Source of the DNA: Streptomyces sp. CB03234
GTDB taxonomy: Bacteria > Actinomycetota > Actinomycetes > Streptomycetales > Streptomycetaceae
NCBI RefSeq assembly: GCF_001905885.1
Contig: NZ_LIYH01000002.1
Coordinates: forward strand, 363,591 to 427,590
Direction: 5' to 3'
DNA: 64,000 bases
A program made the position numbers and the translations under genes. Each line of letters begins with the position of its first letter. Position 1 is the stretch's first letter. The notes under the pieces were generated by a model. It made no database searches, was not told where the DNA came from, and saw nothing but the letters and a program-made list of their open reading frames with translations. Of the stretch, positions 53,760-62,219 are shown piece after piece.

Positions 53760-54377
53760 TCAGGACGACGGGCGGGTCGGAGGCGCCGAGTCCGGGCGTT
53801 CCCTGAGCTGGGCCGTGCACGCGTAGCGGCGGGCCGGGTAGGGGCCCGGGCCGCCGAGGTGGGCGGTGCCGCCGTCGGCGGTCGCGCCGTTCTCCGCGTA
53901 CGTGCACACGATCTGCGACAGCGCCGCCGCGGGCAGGTCCTCGGGCTGGCGGCTCAGCCGCAGCGCGCCCTCCGGGTCGTCCGCACGCGCCGCCGACACG
54001 GTCAGCGGCCCCTCGACGGAGGTGGTGAACCCCGCCTCCCGCTCACCCGGCGACGGCTCCGCGAGGAGCTGGTTCAGCAGCGCCTGGGCCGTCGCCACCC
54101 GGCTGCCCTGCGGGTTCTTGTCGTCGGTCTGCGGAACCGTACGGTCCACCGCCTCCAGACCCGACGCGCACACCAGGTACACCCGGACCGGCACCGACTG
54201 CGCCTGCGAGCGCGACGCGACGTCCTCGCCCGACACGCTGCACGGCAGCCGCGACGGCGCGGCGCCCGCGTCGACCGGCACCGACGTCGTACGGATCCCG
54301 CAGCCGGAGGCGACGGCGGCGACCACGGCGACCCCCACGAGCGCGACGGCGCCCCGCCGCTCACGCACCACCCTCAT
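53760..54377 (-). CDS. Lipoprotein of the AfsQ locus
   Basis: The 205-residue lipoprotein (lipobox VASGC) begins at ATG 54377, overlapping the end of afsQ2 by 17 bases. The mature part has SQAQSVPVRVYLVCASGLEA, ALLNQLLAEPSPGEREAGF and LPAAALSQIVCTYAENGA, a GerMN-like arrangement with cysteines. Lipoproteins encoded with two-component systems in Streptomyces often tune the kinase (CseA is the example). Position and coupling suggest it senses or dampens AfsQ2. A gene in this position has been called afsQ3 in S. coelicolor, to my recollection. Confidence 0.8.
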   Translation of the reverse strand: MRVVRERRGAVALVGVAVVAAVASGCGIRTTSVPVDAGAAPSRLPCSVSGEDVASRSQAQSVPVRVYLVCASGLEAVDRTVPQTDDKNPQGSRVATAQALLNQLLAEPSPGEREAGFTTSVEGPLTVSAARADDPEGALRLSRQPEDLPAAALSQIVCTYAENGATADGGTAHLGGPGPYPARRYACTAQLRERPDSAPPTRPSS

Positions 54378-55857
54378 CACCGCCACCCTCCTGCTGCTCT
54401 TCCGGCGCCGTATCCGTACGCGACGCGTCACGCGGCAGCCGCAGCACGAACACCGCCCCGTCTCCGTCCGGCGAGTTGGCCGCCGTGATGTCACCGCCGT
54501 GGATCAGGGCGTTCTCCATCGCGATCGACAGACCGAGACCACTGCCCTCCGAACGCGGCCGCGACGCGCTCGCCTTGTAGAACCGGTCGAACACATGCGG
54601 CAGTACGTCCTCGGGGATGCCAGGCCCGTGGTCGCGCACCTCGATGACCAGGTCGTCGCCCTCCGTCCGCACCGCGACGCGCACCGGCGAGCCGCCGTGC
54701 TTGAGCGCGTTGCCGATCAGGTTCGCCAGGATCACGTCGAGGCGACGCGGATCGAGCCGCGCCATGATCCCGCGCTCGGCGTCCAGCTCCACCGCGTCCA
54801 GCCAGGCGCGCGCGTCGATGCACGCCGTGACCTGGTCGGCGACGTCGACGTCGTCCAGGACGAGCCGCGCCGTACCCGCGTCGAAGCGGGTGACCTCCAT
54901 CAGGTTCTCGACCAGCGTGTTCAGCCGCCGCGTCTCACTGACCACCAGCTTGACGGCCGGCGCGATCATCGGGTCGAGAGCGTCCTCTTCCTCCTCCAGC
55001 ACCTCCGTCACGGCGGTCAGCGCGGTCAGCGGCGTACGCAGCTCGTGCGACATGTCCGCGACGAAGCGACGACTCGACTCCTCCCGCGCGCTCATGTCCG
55101 CGACCTTCTTCTGCAGGCTCTCCGCCGCGCTGTTGAACGTCCGGGACAGCTCCGCCAGTTCGTCCGTCCCCGTCACGCGCAGCCGGGTGTCCAGCTCGCC
55201 CTCGCCCAGCCGCCGCGCCGCCTCCCCGAGCCGGTGCACCGGCTTCAGCACGGTCGTCGCCGCCGCCTGCGCGAGCAGCGCCGAACCGATCAGCGCCAGC
55301 GCGGTCGCGATCCCCAGCGACCAGGCGAGCGAGTTCAGGTCCTGCCGCTCCGGCTCCAGCGACTTGAGCATGTACCCGGTCGGCCCGCCACCCACGATCC
55401 GCGTACCGCCCACCAGGTACGGCGTGCCGTCGCGCGTCGTACGCTGCCAGAAGAGGTGGTACGGGTACTCGTTGCCGTCCGCCACCTCCTGCCGCTCGTT
55501 CACCGCGGCCCGCAGCGCCTCCGGCACGTCGTCCATGGTGAACCGGTCGGGATCCGACACCCCCACGATCGGCTTGCCCTTGGCCCGCTCGCCCAGCAGC
55601 ACCACGCCGTACCCGACACCGCCGGCCGACATCTCCTCGGCCGTCCGCCGCAGCTCCTCCTCCGTCGGCTGCAACGGCAGCGTGGCGGCACGCCGCTGCA
55701 TCTCCTGACGGAAGTTGTTCAGCGCCGAGTCCTGCGCACGCTTCAGCACCGCCTCACGGTTGAGCCAGTACGCGATCCCCGACGCGGACGCGGCGGCGGT
55801 CAGCGCGACGAGAGCGAAGACGACGACGAGGCGCAGCCGCAGACTCGTCCTTCTCAC
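54361..55857 (-). CDS. afsQ2: Sensor histidine kinase AfsQ2
   Basis: The 498-residue kinase has two membrane helices (LRLVVVFALVALTAAASAS and WSLGIATALALIGSALLAQ) flanking an external sensor of about 140 residues. A HAMP region, H-box FVADMSHELRTPL, N-box LIGNALKHGG, and ATP-binding DHGPGIP and GSGLGLSIA follow. It phosphorylates AfsQ1. GTG 55857 overlaps the afsQ1 stop. AfsQ1/Q2 in S. coelicolor respond to nitrogen source (glutamate) and control antibiotics and nitrogen metabolism; identity here rests on sequence and the divergent sigQ. Confidence 0.88.
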   Translation of the reverse strand: MRRTSLRLRLVVVFALVALTAAASASGIAYWLNREAVLKRAQDSALNNFRQEMQRRAATLPLQPTEEELRRTAEEMSAGGVGYGVVLLGERAKGKPIVGVSDPDRFTMDDVPEALRAAVNERQEVADGNEYPYHLFWQRTTRDGTPYLVGGTRIVGGGPTGYMLKSLEPERQDLNSLAWSLGIATALALIGSALLAQAAATTVLKPVHRLGEAARRLGEGELDTRLRVTGTDELAELSRTFNSAAESLQKKVADMSAREESSRRFVADMSHELRTPLTALTAVTEVLEEEEDALDPMIAPAVKLVVSETRRLNTLVENLMEVTRFDAGTARLVLDDVDVADQVTACIDARAWLDAVELDAERGIMARLDPRRLDVILANLIGNALKHGGSPVRVAVRTEGDDLVIEVRDHGPGIPEDVLPHVFDRFYKASASRPRSEGSGLGLSIAMENALIHGGDITAANSPDGDGAVFVLRLPRDASRTDTAPEEQQEGGGDEGGA

Positions 55858-56531
55858 GCAGGCACGTCCAGCCGGTAGCCCACACCACGGACCGTACGGA
55901 TCAGGGTCGGCGAGGACGGCACGTCCTCCACCTTCGCCCGCAGCCGCTGGACGCACGCGTCCACCAGCCGCGAGTCGCCCAGGTAGTCGTGCTCCCACAC
56001 CAGCCGCAGCAACTGCTGCCGCGACAGCGCCTGGCCCGGCCGGCGGGACAGCTCCAGCAGCAGCCGCAGCTCCGTCGGCGTCAGCTGGAGATCCTCACCG
56101 TTCTTCGTCACGGTCATCGCCGACCGGTCGATCACCAGCGACCCGAACGTCGCCGAGTCCGTCGACTCCCGCTCGCCGCGCCGCAGCACCGCCCGGATCC
56201 GCGCGTCCAGCACCCGGCCCTGCACCGGCTTGACGACATAGTCGTCCGCGCCGGACTCCAGGCCCACGACCACATCGATGTCGTCGCTGCGGGCGGTCAG
56301 CAGGATGATCGGCAACTGGTCGGTACGCCGGATGCGCCGGCACACCTCGAAACCGTCGATGCCGGGCAGCATCACGTCCAGCACGATCAGATCCGGCCGC
56401 TGCTCACGCAGCAGTTTCAGGCCGTCCTCGCCCGTCGCCGCGGTGGCCACTTTGTGGCCCTGGCGTGACAGCGAGAGTTCGAGGGCCGTGCGGATGGAAT
56501 CGTCGTCCTCGATCAGCAACAGGAAAGGCAC
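55854..56531 (-). CDS. afsQ1: Response regulator AfsQ1
   Basis: The 225-residue OmpR-type regulator has a receiver domain (LLLIEDDDSIRTALELSLS, LIVLDVMLPGIDGFEV with the phospho-acceptor Asp, ILLTARSDD, GADDYVVKP) and a winged helix (LTPTELRLLLELSRRPGQAL, DACVQRLRAKVEDV). Length and sequence agree with S. coelicolor AfsQ1 as I remember it. GTG 56531 gives exactly 225 residues. It is divergent from sigQ, with an AfsQ1-type binding site in the gap. Confidence 0.9.
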   Translation of the reverse strand: MPFLLLIEDDDSIRTALELSLSRQGHKVATAATGEDGLKLLREQRPDLIVLDVMLPGIDGFEVCRRIRRTDQLPIILLTARSDDIDVVVGLESGADDYVVKPVQGRVLDARIRAVLRRGERESTDSATFGSLVIDRSAMTVTKNGEDLQLTPTELRLLLELSRRPGQALSRQQLLRLVWEHDYLGDSRLVDACVQRLRAKVEDVPSSPTLIRTVRGVGYRLDVPA

Positions 56532-56579
56532 GCCGTCATTCTGTCCCATGGGGGCGGGACAGTTCGACCGCCGGGGGCT

Positions 56580-56595
56580 GTGACAGGTCTGTGAC
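56580..56595. promoter_or_regulatory. AfsQ1 binding box between afsQ1 and sigQ
   Basis: GTGAC-AGGTCT-GTGAC is an exact match to the published AfsQ1 consensus GTnAC-n6-GTnAC. It lies 49 bases upstream of afsQ1 and 85 bases upstream of sigQ, as expected for control of the divergent sigma gene. Confidence 0.88.
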
Positions 56596-56680
56596 AGTCG
56601 GCGGACACCGCTATGAACTGGCCAGGGCAAGCTCTTTGGCACACGGACCGAAGCAGACTCCAACCGACGGGGGGCGCGAG

Positions 56681-57418
56681 ATGAACGCACTGCACAGCAC
56701 CACCTCAAGCGCAGTTGTCACGCGTCTCCACGACGTCACGCGGAGCACGGAGAGGTCCGGTACGGAGAAGTCCGGTGCCGTGAACGGGCGGGGGTGCGTT
56801 CGCGGTACCGGGCGTCAGCACAAGGCGCCGTACATGGTCGCCGTGTCTGACGGGGGAGCGGCGTACGGGGAGGACTCGGGGGAGCGGACGAACCTCACGG
56901 AGGCGGAGTTCACCGCCTACGTGCGGGAGCGCCGCGCCTCCCTGTACGCCACCGCCTACCACCTCACCGGCGACCGGTTCGAGGCCGAGGACCTGCTGCA
57001 GAGCGCGCTGTTCTCGACGTACCGAGCCTGGGACCGCATCAGCGACAAGGCGGCGGTCGGCGGCTACCTGCGCCGCACCATGACGAACCTGCACATCAGC
57101 GCCTGGCGGCGGCGGAAGATCGACGAGTACCCGACCGAGGAACTCCCCGAGTCCGCCGGCGACACCGACGCGATGCGCGGCACGGAACTGCGCGCGGTGC
57201 TCTGGCAGGCGCTCGCCCGGCTGCCCGAACTGCAGCGCACGATGCTGGTCCTGCGCTACTACGAGGGCCGTACGGATCCGGAGATCGCGGAGATCCTGGA
57301 CATCAGTGTCGGCACGGTGAAGTCGAGCATCTGGCGCTCCCTGCGCCGGCTGCGCGAGGACGACGTCCTCAGCTTCGGCCGTGACGAGGAGGAGTCCTTC
57401 GGCCAGCTCGTGGCCTGA
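56681..57418 (+). CDS. sigQ: ECF sigma factor SigQ (SigE family)
   Basis: The 245-residue sigma factor has an N-terminal extension of about 70 residues, then region 2 (AYVRERRASLYATAYHLTGD, FEAEDLLQSALFSTYRAWDR, YLRRTMTNLHISAW) and region 4 (LARLPELQRTMLVLRYYEG, DISVGTVKSSIWRSLRRL). ATG 56681 is preferred over the internal ATG 56834 because the extension (MNALHSTTSSAVVTRLHDV) recurs in homologues. In S. coelicolor sigQ is activated by AfsQ1 and opposes antibiotic production. No anti-sigma gene is adjacent. Confidence 0.88.
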   Translation: MNALHSTTSSAVVTRLHDVTRSTERSGTEKSGAVNGRGCVRGTGRQHKAPYMVAVSDGGAAYGEDSGERTNLTEAEFTAYVRERRASLYATAYHLTGDRFEAEDLLQSALFSTYRAWDRISDKAAVGGYLRRTMTNLHISAWRRRKIDEYPTEELPESAGDTDAMRGTELRAVLWQALARLPELQRTMLVLRYYEGRTDPEIAEILDISVGTVKSSIWRSLRRLREDDVLSFGRDEEESFGQLVA

Positions 57419-57466
57419 AGGCAGGGGGGCCGGCCGCGGTTTCGGGGGAGACGGCGGGCGGCGATC

Positions 57467-57530
57467 GGGGGACGGGGGGAACGGGGAAACGGGGGACGGG
57501 GGGATCACGGGGGACAACGGGGTACGGGGG
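57467..57530 (+). repeat. Cluster of eight G-runs downstream of sigQ
   Basis: Runs of four to six G separated by two to five bases (mostly AC, AAC, ATCAC) fill the space between the sigQ stop and its terminator on the coding strand. They could fold into one or two G-quadruplexes in the mRNA or non-template strand. Confidence 0.8.
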
Positions 57531-57540
57531 AAAAAGCGCG

Positions 57541-57573
57541 GGGCCGGACAAGACGGGGGGTCTTGTCCGGCCC
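57541..57573. terminator. Terminator between sigQ and udk
   Basis: A perfect 14-bp stem (GGGCCGGACAAGAC and complement) with loop GGGGG lies between the convergent sigQ and uridine kinase genes and can serve both. Confidence 0.88.
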
Positions 57574-57624
57574 TCAGCTGTGTCCCGGGCGTTAGGTGTG
57601 TCCCGGGCCGTGTCCCCCGGGCCG

Positions 57625-58281
57625 TTACGCCGGTTCCGGGGCCCGCGTCGGGGCGGGGGCCGCCGGGGCGCGGTGGCGGCCGGCCGCGGCGGCGGCGAGG
57701 CGGCCCAGGGCCTCGGCCTTGTCGCAGGGGTGGGCGCCCAGAGCGGTCTGGCGGGTGACGATCGAGCGTTCCGTACGCATCAGGCGCCAGCCCCGGCGCA
57801 GCAGGACGGGCACCGACTTGCGGCCCTCGCGCAGGTCCCGCAGCAGCCGGCGGCGGAACGTGGTGGACGGGCGGCCGCGCAGGCACAGGGCGTCGGCCAG
57901 GACGCCGAGTTCCTGGCACCGCGCAACGATGTCCGCCGCGAAGATGCCCTCCGCCACGAACAGCGGCGTGCGCTCGATGTCGAGGACCTCCCGGCCGACG
58001 CGCGCGCTGGTGGCGATGTCGTACACGGGAACGGTCGTACGTCCGGTGGCGCACAGCTCCACGATGGTGGCCACGGCCGCGTCCGCGTCCCAGGACAGCG
58101 GGGAGTCCCAGTCGACGTCCGCGCTCCCCGGGACGAGCGGGAGCGTCGGGTCGTGGCCCTCCTTGTAGAAGTCGTCGAGGCGCAGCACGGGCAGGCCGGT
58201 GCGGGCCGCGAGGGAGGACTTGCCGGAGCCGGAGGGGCCCGCGAGCAGCACGACGCGGGTCGGGATCGGTTGGGAACTCAC
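57625..58281 (-). CDS. udk: Uridine kinase
   Basis: The 218-residue P-loop kinase (LLAGPSGSGKSSLA, then RLDDFYKEGHDPTLP with the Asp that activates the ribose hydroxyl, and YDIATSARVGREVLD) phosphorylates uridine or cytidine to the monophosphate. It represents nucleoside salvage, in contrast to the catabolic genes nearby, and has no CTACGCGCGTAG operator. GTG 58281 precedes the P-loop strand by 10 residues. The C-terminus is Ala/Pro/Arg-rich and probably disordered. Confidence 0.85.
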   Translation of the reverse strand: MSSQPIPTRVVLLAGPSGSGKSSLAARTGLPVLRLDDFYKEGHDPTLPLVPGSADVDWDSPLSWDADAAVATIVELCATGRTTVPVYDIATSARVGREVLDIERTPLFVAEGIFAADIVARCQELGVLADALCLRGRPSTTFRRRLLRDLREGRKSVPVLLRRGWRLMRTERSIVTRQTALGAHPCDKAEALGRLAAAAAGRHRAPAAPAPTRAPEPA

Positions 58282-58401
58282 GGGACACCAGTCTGAACCA
58301 TTGACCCGGTCGGGGGACCCCGTCAGGAGCCCGTTGGTATCGAGCATCACATCTCAAATACGGTGCGTACCCGATACGTTACGCAGGTGGCAGGAGCTTC
58401 C

Positions 58402-58764
58402 ATGACACGTCATACCTTGCTGAAGGCCGGGCTGACCGTTTCGGCCCTGGGCGCCGCCCTCGGTGTCACGGGGGGCACGGCGCACGCCCTGGTGCAGCCA
58501 CCACAGGTGCCGCAGTTGCCGAAGACGGACCCCCAGGCGGCCCTCCAGGCCACGATGGGCGCCGTGCCGCATGTGACGGGGGTGGCCAAGAACCTGAAGG
58601 TCAACCCGCTCGCGCAGACGGGGGTGGACCCGCTCAACAACGGGGTCGGTACGCAGGTCAGCGACTTCAAGCCGGTGGAGACGACCTCGGCGACCGGCTC
58701 CCTGACCAGCCTCCCGGCCGTGCCGGTGGCCGGGCCGGTGCTGGGCGGGGCCATTCCCGGCTGA
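58402..58764 (+). CDS. Small secreted Pro/Val-rich protein
   Basis: The 120-residue exported protein begins at ATG 58402 behind GGAG, with a signal peptide (LLKAGLTVSALGAALGVTG, cleavage near AHA). The mature part is rich in Pro, Val and Gln (QPPQVPQLPKTDPQAALQA, TGSLTSLPAVPVAGPVLGG). No cysteines or anchor. It is similar in layout to the gene at 52354. Function unknown. A bidirectional terminator follows. Confidence 0.68.
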   Translation: MTRHTLLKAGLTVSALGAALGVTGGTAHALVQPPQVPQLPKTDPQAALQATMGAVPHVTGVAKNLKVNPLAQTGVDPLNNGVGTQVSDFKPVETTSATGSLTSLPAVPVAGPVLGGAIPG

Positions 58765-58779
58765 GACCCAGGCGCACGA

Positions 58780-58823
58780 GAACGGCTCCGCTTCCCCCGG
58801 ACGGAGGGGAGGCGGAGCCGTTC
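58780..58823. terminator. Bidirectional terminator between convergent genes
   Basis: An 18-bp stem with one mismatch (GAACGGCTCCGC-rich left arm) and an 8-base loop separates the secreted protein gene and the aldehyde dehydrogenase operon end. Confidence 0.85.
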
Positions 58824-58836
58824 GGTACGAGTCGGC

Positions 58837-59739
58837 TCAGTAGGACGAGCCCGAGGCGCCCAGGGAGCCCGTGGGGTGCCAGACCGTCTTGGTCTCCAGG
58901 AACGCGGTCAGGCGGTGCGTGCCCGGGTCGGCGGTGAAGTCCTCGCCGTCCACAGCCTGGGGACGCAGGACGCGCTTGAGGTTGTCCGCGGCGGCGATCT
59001 CCAGCTCGCGGGCCAGCTCGGCGTCCGCGCCCGTCAGGTCGATGGCGTTGACGTCCTGGTGCGCGGCGAGCGGCGCCGCGATCTCGGCCGCCTTGCCGGA
59101 CAGGACGTTGACGACACCGCCCGGCAGGTCCGAGGTGGCCAGCACCTCGCCCAGGGACAGCGCCGGGAGCGGGGCCTTCTCGGAGGCGACGACGACCGCC
59201 GTGTTGCCGGTGGCGATCACCGGGGCGACGACGGAGACCAGGCCGAGGAACGACGACTCGCGCGGGGCGACGATCGCGACGACGCCGGTCGGCTCGGGGG
59301 TGGACAGGTTGAAGTACGGGCCGGCGACCGGGTTCGCCCCGCCCACGACCTGCCCGATCTTGTCCGTCCAGCCCGCGTACCAGACCCAGCGGTCGATGGC
59401 CGCCTCGACGACCTCGGCCGCCTTCGACTTGGACAGGCCCTCCGCGTGCGCCACCTCGTGCACGAACTGGCCCTTGCGGCCCTCCAGCATCTCGGCGACC
59501 CGGTAGAGGATCTGGCCCCGGTTGTACGCCGTCGCGCCCGACCAGCCGCCGAACGCCTTGCGCGCCGCGACGACCGCGTCCCGCGCGTCCTTGCGGGAGG
59601 AGAGCGGCGCGTTGGCCAGCCACTTGCCCTTGTGGTCCTGCACTTCGTACACCCGGCCGCTCTCGCTGCGGGGGAACTTGCCCCCGACGTACAGCTTGTA
59701 GGTCTTGAAGACGCTCAGACGGTCATTGTGCTCAGACAT
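58837..59739 (-). CDS. Truncated-type aldehyde dehydrogenase without catalytic domain
   Basis: The 300-residue ALDH-superfamily protein covers only the NAD-binding half: KTYKLYVGGKFPRSESGRVY, GRKGQFVHEVAHAEGLSKS, GVVAIVAPRESSFLGLVSVV and DLPGGVVNVLSGKAAEI. The F-T-G-S cofactor motif reads DLTGAD, and the C-terminal region with the catalytic Cys and Glu is missing. It is preserved as a coherent gene coupled to the full-length enzyme upstream (8-base overlap), so it is likely a structural partner or regulatory pseudoenzyme rather than debris. Confidence 0.85.
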   Translation of the reverse strand: MSEHNDRLSVFKTYKLYVGGKFPRSESGRVYEVQDHKGKWLANAPLSSRKDARDAVVAARKAFGGWSGATAYNRGQILYRVAEMLEGRKGQFVHEVAHAEGLSKSKAAEVVEAAIDRWVWYAGWTDKIGQVVGGANPVAGPYFNLSTPEPTGVVAIVAPRESSFLGLVSVVAPVIATGNTAVVVASEKAPLPALSLGEVLATSDLPGGVVNVLSGKAAEIAAPLAAHQDVNAIDLTGADAELARELEIAAADNLKRVLRPQAVDGEDFTADPGTHRLTAFLETKTVWHPTGSLGASGSSY

Positions 59740-61165
59740 CGAGGTACGCCTCCAGGCCGTGGCGGCCGCCCTCGCGGCCGAAGCCCGACTCCTTGTAGCC
59801 GCCGAAGGGCGAGGTCGGGTCGAACTTGTTGAACGTGTTGGCCCAGACGACGCCCGCGCGGAGCTTGTTCGCCACCGCGAGGATGCGGGAGCCCTTCTCC
59901 GTCCAGATGCCGGCGGACAGGCCGTACTGGCTGTTGTTGGCCTTGGCGACGGCCTCGTCCGGGGTACGGAACGTCAGCACCGACAGGACCGGGCCGAAGA
60001 TCTCGTCGCGGGCGATGGTGTGCGCCTGCGTGACGCCCGTGAAGAGCGTCGGGGCGAACCAGAAACCGGAGGTCGGGATCTCGCAGGCCGGGGACCAGCG
60101 CTCGGCGCCCTCCGCCTCGCCCGTCTCGGCCAGAGCCTTGATCCGGGCCAGCTGCTCGGCGGAGTTGATCGCGCCGATGTCGGTGTTCTTGTCCAGCGGG
60201 TCGCCGAGGCGGAGCGTCGACAGGCGGCGCTTGAGGGCGTCCAGCAGCTCGTCCTGGATGGACTCCTGGACCAGCAGGCGCGAGCCCGCGCAGCAGACCT
60301 GGCCCTGGTTGAAGAAGATGCCGGTGACGATGCCCTCGACGGCCTGGTCGATGGGGGCGTCGTCGAAGACGATGTTGGCGCCCTTGCCGCCCAGCTCCAG
60401 GGTGAGCTTCTTCTTCGTGCCCGCCACCTGGCGGGCGATGGCCTTGCCGACAGCGGTGGAGCCGGTGAAGGCGACCTTGTTCACGTCCGGGTGCTCGACG
60501 AGCGCGGCGCCGGCGTCCCCGTAACCCGGAAGGATGTTGACGACACCCTTCGGCAGGCCCGCCTGGCGGCAGATGTCCGCGAAGAACAAGGCGGACAGCG
60601 GGGTCGTCTCGGCGGGCTTGAGCACCACCGTGTTGCCGGTGGCGAGCGCCGGGGCGATCTTCCACGCGAGCATGAGCAGCGGGAAGTTCCAGGGGATGAC
60701 CTGGCCGGCGACGCCGAGCGGGCGCGGGTTCGCGCCGTAGCCGGCGTGGTCGAGCTTGTCGGCCCAGCCCGCGTAGTAGAAGAAGTGCGCGGCGACCAGC
60801 GGGAGGTCCGCGTCGCGGGTCTCCCTGATCGGCTTTCCGTTGTCCAGGGTCTCCAGGACGGCCAGCTCACGGCTGCGCTCCTGGATGATCCGGGCGATCC
60901 GGAACAGGTACTTGGCGCGCTCGGCGCCCGGCAGCGCCGACCACTTCTCGAACGCCTTGCGGGCGGCCTTCACGGCCCGGTCCACGTCCTCGGCGCCGGC
61001 CTGGGCGACCTCGGAGAGCACCTCCTCGGAGGCGGGCGAGATGGTCTTGAAGACCTTGCCGTCCGCGGCCTCGGTGAACTCGCCGTCGATGAACAGGCCG
61101 TAGGACGGCGCGATGTCGACGACCGAGCGGGACTCGGGGGCGGGTGCGTACTCGAACTTGGTCAT
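59732..61165 (-). CDS. NAD(P)-dependent aldehyde dehydrogenase
   Basis: The 477-residue enzyme has PWNFPLLMLAWKIAPALATG, FTGSTAVGKAIARQVAG, TLELGGKGANIVFDDA (general-base Glu) and FFNQGQVCCAGSRLLVQ (nucleophilic Cys). The ending is FGGYKESGFGREGG. Its position directly after deoC suggests it oxidises acetaldehyde, released by deoxyribose-phosphate aldolase, to acetate. The gap to deoC is five bases, so they form one operon governed by the operator upstream of deoC. Confidence 0.92.
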   Translation of the reverse strand: MTKFEYAPAPESRSVVDIAPSYGLFIDGEFTEAADGKVFKTISPASEEVLSEVAQAGAEDVDRAVKAARKAFEKWSALPGAERAKYLFRIARIIQERSRELAVLETLDNGKPIRETRDADLPLVAAHFFYYAGWADKLDHAGYGANPRPLGVAGQVIPWNFPLLMLAWKIAPALATGNTVVLKPAETTPLSALFFADICRQAGLPKGVVNILPGYGDAGAALVEHPDVNKVAFTGSTAVGKAIARQVAGTKKKLTLELGGKGANIVFDDAPIDQAVEGIVTGIFFNQGQVCCAGSRLLVQESIQDELLDALKRRLSTLRLGDPLDKNTDIGAINSAEQLARIKALAETGEAEGAERWSPACEIPTSGFWFAPTLFTGVTQAHTIARDEIFGPVLSVLTFRTPDEAVAKANNSQYGLSAGIWTEKGSRILAVANKLRAGVVWANTFNKFDPTSPFGGYKESGFGREGGRHGLEAYLDV

Positions 61166-61170
61166 GGTGA

Positions 61171-62121
61171 TCAGTCCACCGTCACGTAGTCGGGACCGGA
61201 GTAACGTCCGGTGGCCAGCTTCTGACGCTGCATCAGCAGGTCGTTGAGCAGGCTCGATGCGCCGAACCGGAACCAGTGGTTGTCCAGCCAGTCCTCGCCG
61301 ACGGTCTCATTGACCAGGACCAGGAACTTGATGGCGTCCTTGGTGGTCCGGATGCCGCCCGCGGGCTTCACCCCGACCTGTACCCCGGTCTGGGCGCGGA
61401 AGTCGCGCACCGCCTCCAGCATGAGCAGGGTGTTCGCGGGGGTGGCGTTGACGCCGACCTTGCCGGTCGAGGTCTTGATGAAGTCCGCCCCGGCGATCAT
61501 GCCGAGCCATGAGGCGCGGCGGATGTTGTCGTAGGTGGACAGCTCGCCGGTCTCGAAGATGACCTTCAGGCGGGCGGCGCCCGAGGCCTCCTTCACGGCG
61601 ACGATCTCCTCGTACACCTTCAGGTAGTCGCCCGCGAGGAACGCCCCGCGGTCGATCACCATGTCGATCTCGTCCGCCCCGGCGGCGACGGCGTCACGCG
61701 TGTCCGCGAGCTTGACGTCGAGGGCGGCGCGGCCGGCCGGGAAGGCGGTCGCCACGGAGGCGACCTTCACGTCCGTACCGGTCAGGACCGCCTTGGCGTG
61801 GGCCACCATGTCGGGGTAGACGCAGACCGCGGCGGTGCGCGGGGTGGTCCGGTCGGTCGGGTCGGGGTTGACGGCCTTGGCGGCGAGCGCCCGGACCTTG
61901 CCCGGGGTGTCCGCGCCTTCGAGCGTCGTCAGGTCGATCATCGAGATGGCCAGGTCGATGGCGTACGCCTTGGCCGTGGTCTTGATCGAACGGGTGCCGA
62001 GAGACGCTGCGCGCGCTTCGAGGCCGACGGCGTCGACGCCGGGCAGCCCGTGGAGGAAGCGGCGCAGTGTGCTGCCGGACGCGGTCACGTCAGCGAATGC
62101 GGGTGCTGTGGTGGTGGGCAT
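61171..62121 (-). CDS. deoC: Deoxyribose-phosphate aldolase
   Basis: The 316-residue class I aldolase cleaves 2-deoxyribose-5-phosphate to glyceraldehyde-3-phosphate and acetaldehyde. It has GADEIDMVIDRGAFLAGD (catalytic Asp), ARLKVIFETGELS (Schiff-base Lys), DFIKTSTGKVGVNATPANTL (second Lys) and GVKPAGGIRTTKDA. ATG 62121 is used; GTG 62130 in frame is also possible. It leads the operon with the two aldehyde dehydrogenase genes and has a nucleoside-type operator about 20 bases upstream. Confidence 0.95.
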   Translation of the reverse strand: MPTTTAPAFADVTASGSTLRRFLHGLPGVDAVGLEARAASLGTRSIKTTAKAYAIDLAISMIDLTTLEGADTPGKVRALAAKAVNPDPTDRTTPRTAAVCVYPDMVAHAKAVLTGTDVKVASVATAFPAGRAALDVKLADTRDAVAAGADEIDMVIDRGAFLAGDYLKVYEEIVAVKEASGAARLKVIFETGELSTYDNIRRASWLGMIAGADFIKTSTGKVGVNATPANTLLMLEAVRDFRAQTGVQVGVKPAGGIRTTKDAIKFLVLVNETVGEDWLDNHWFRFGASSLLNDLLMQRQKLATGRYSGPDYVTVD

Positions 62122-62140
62122 GGTCACCACTTGAGCATAT

Positions 62141-62152
62141 CTACGCGCGTAG
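62141..62152. promoter_or_regulatory. Nucleoside-gene operator before deoC
   Basis: Perfect palindrome CTACGCGCGTAG 19 bases upstream of the deoC ATG, in the same sense as the sites before add and the ABC operon. Confidence 0.78.
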
Positions 62153-62219
62153 CGGCCTGTACAGCCCCGGAGTGGAGGGTTGTGGAAAAGCGCTGGTGGT
62201 CACGGGTGCCGTGAGCTCT

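Noticed and set aside
57381-57758. Gly-rich frame downstream of sigQ
   Set aside because: It is generated by the G-run cluster and terminator and by antisense of udk; no coding signal.
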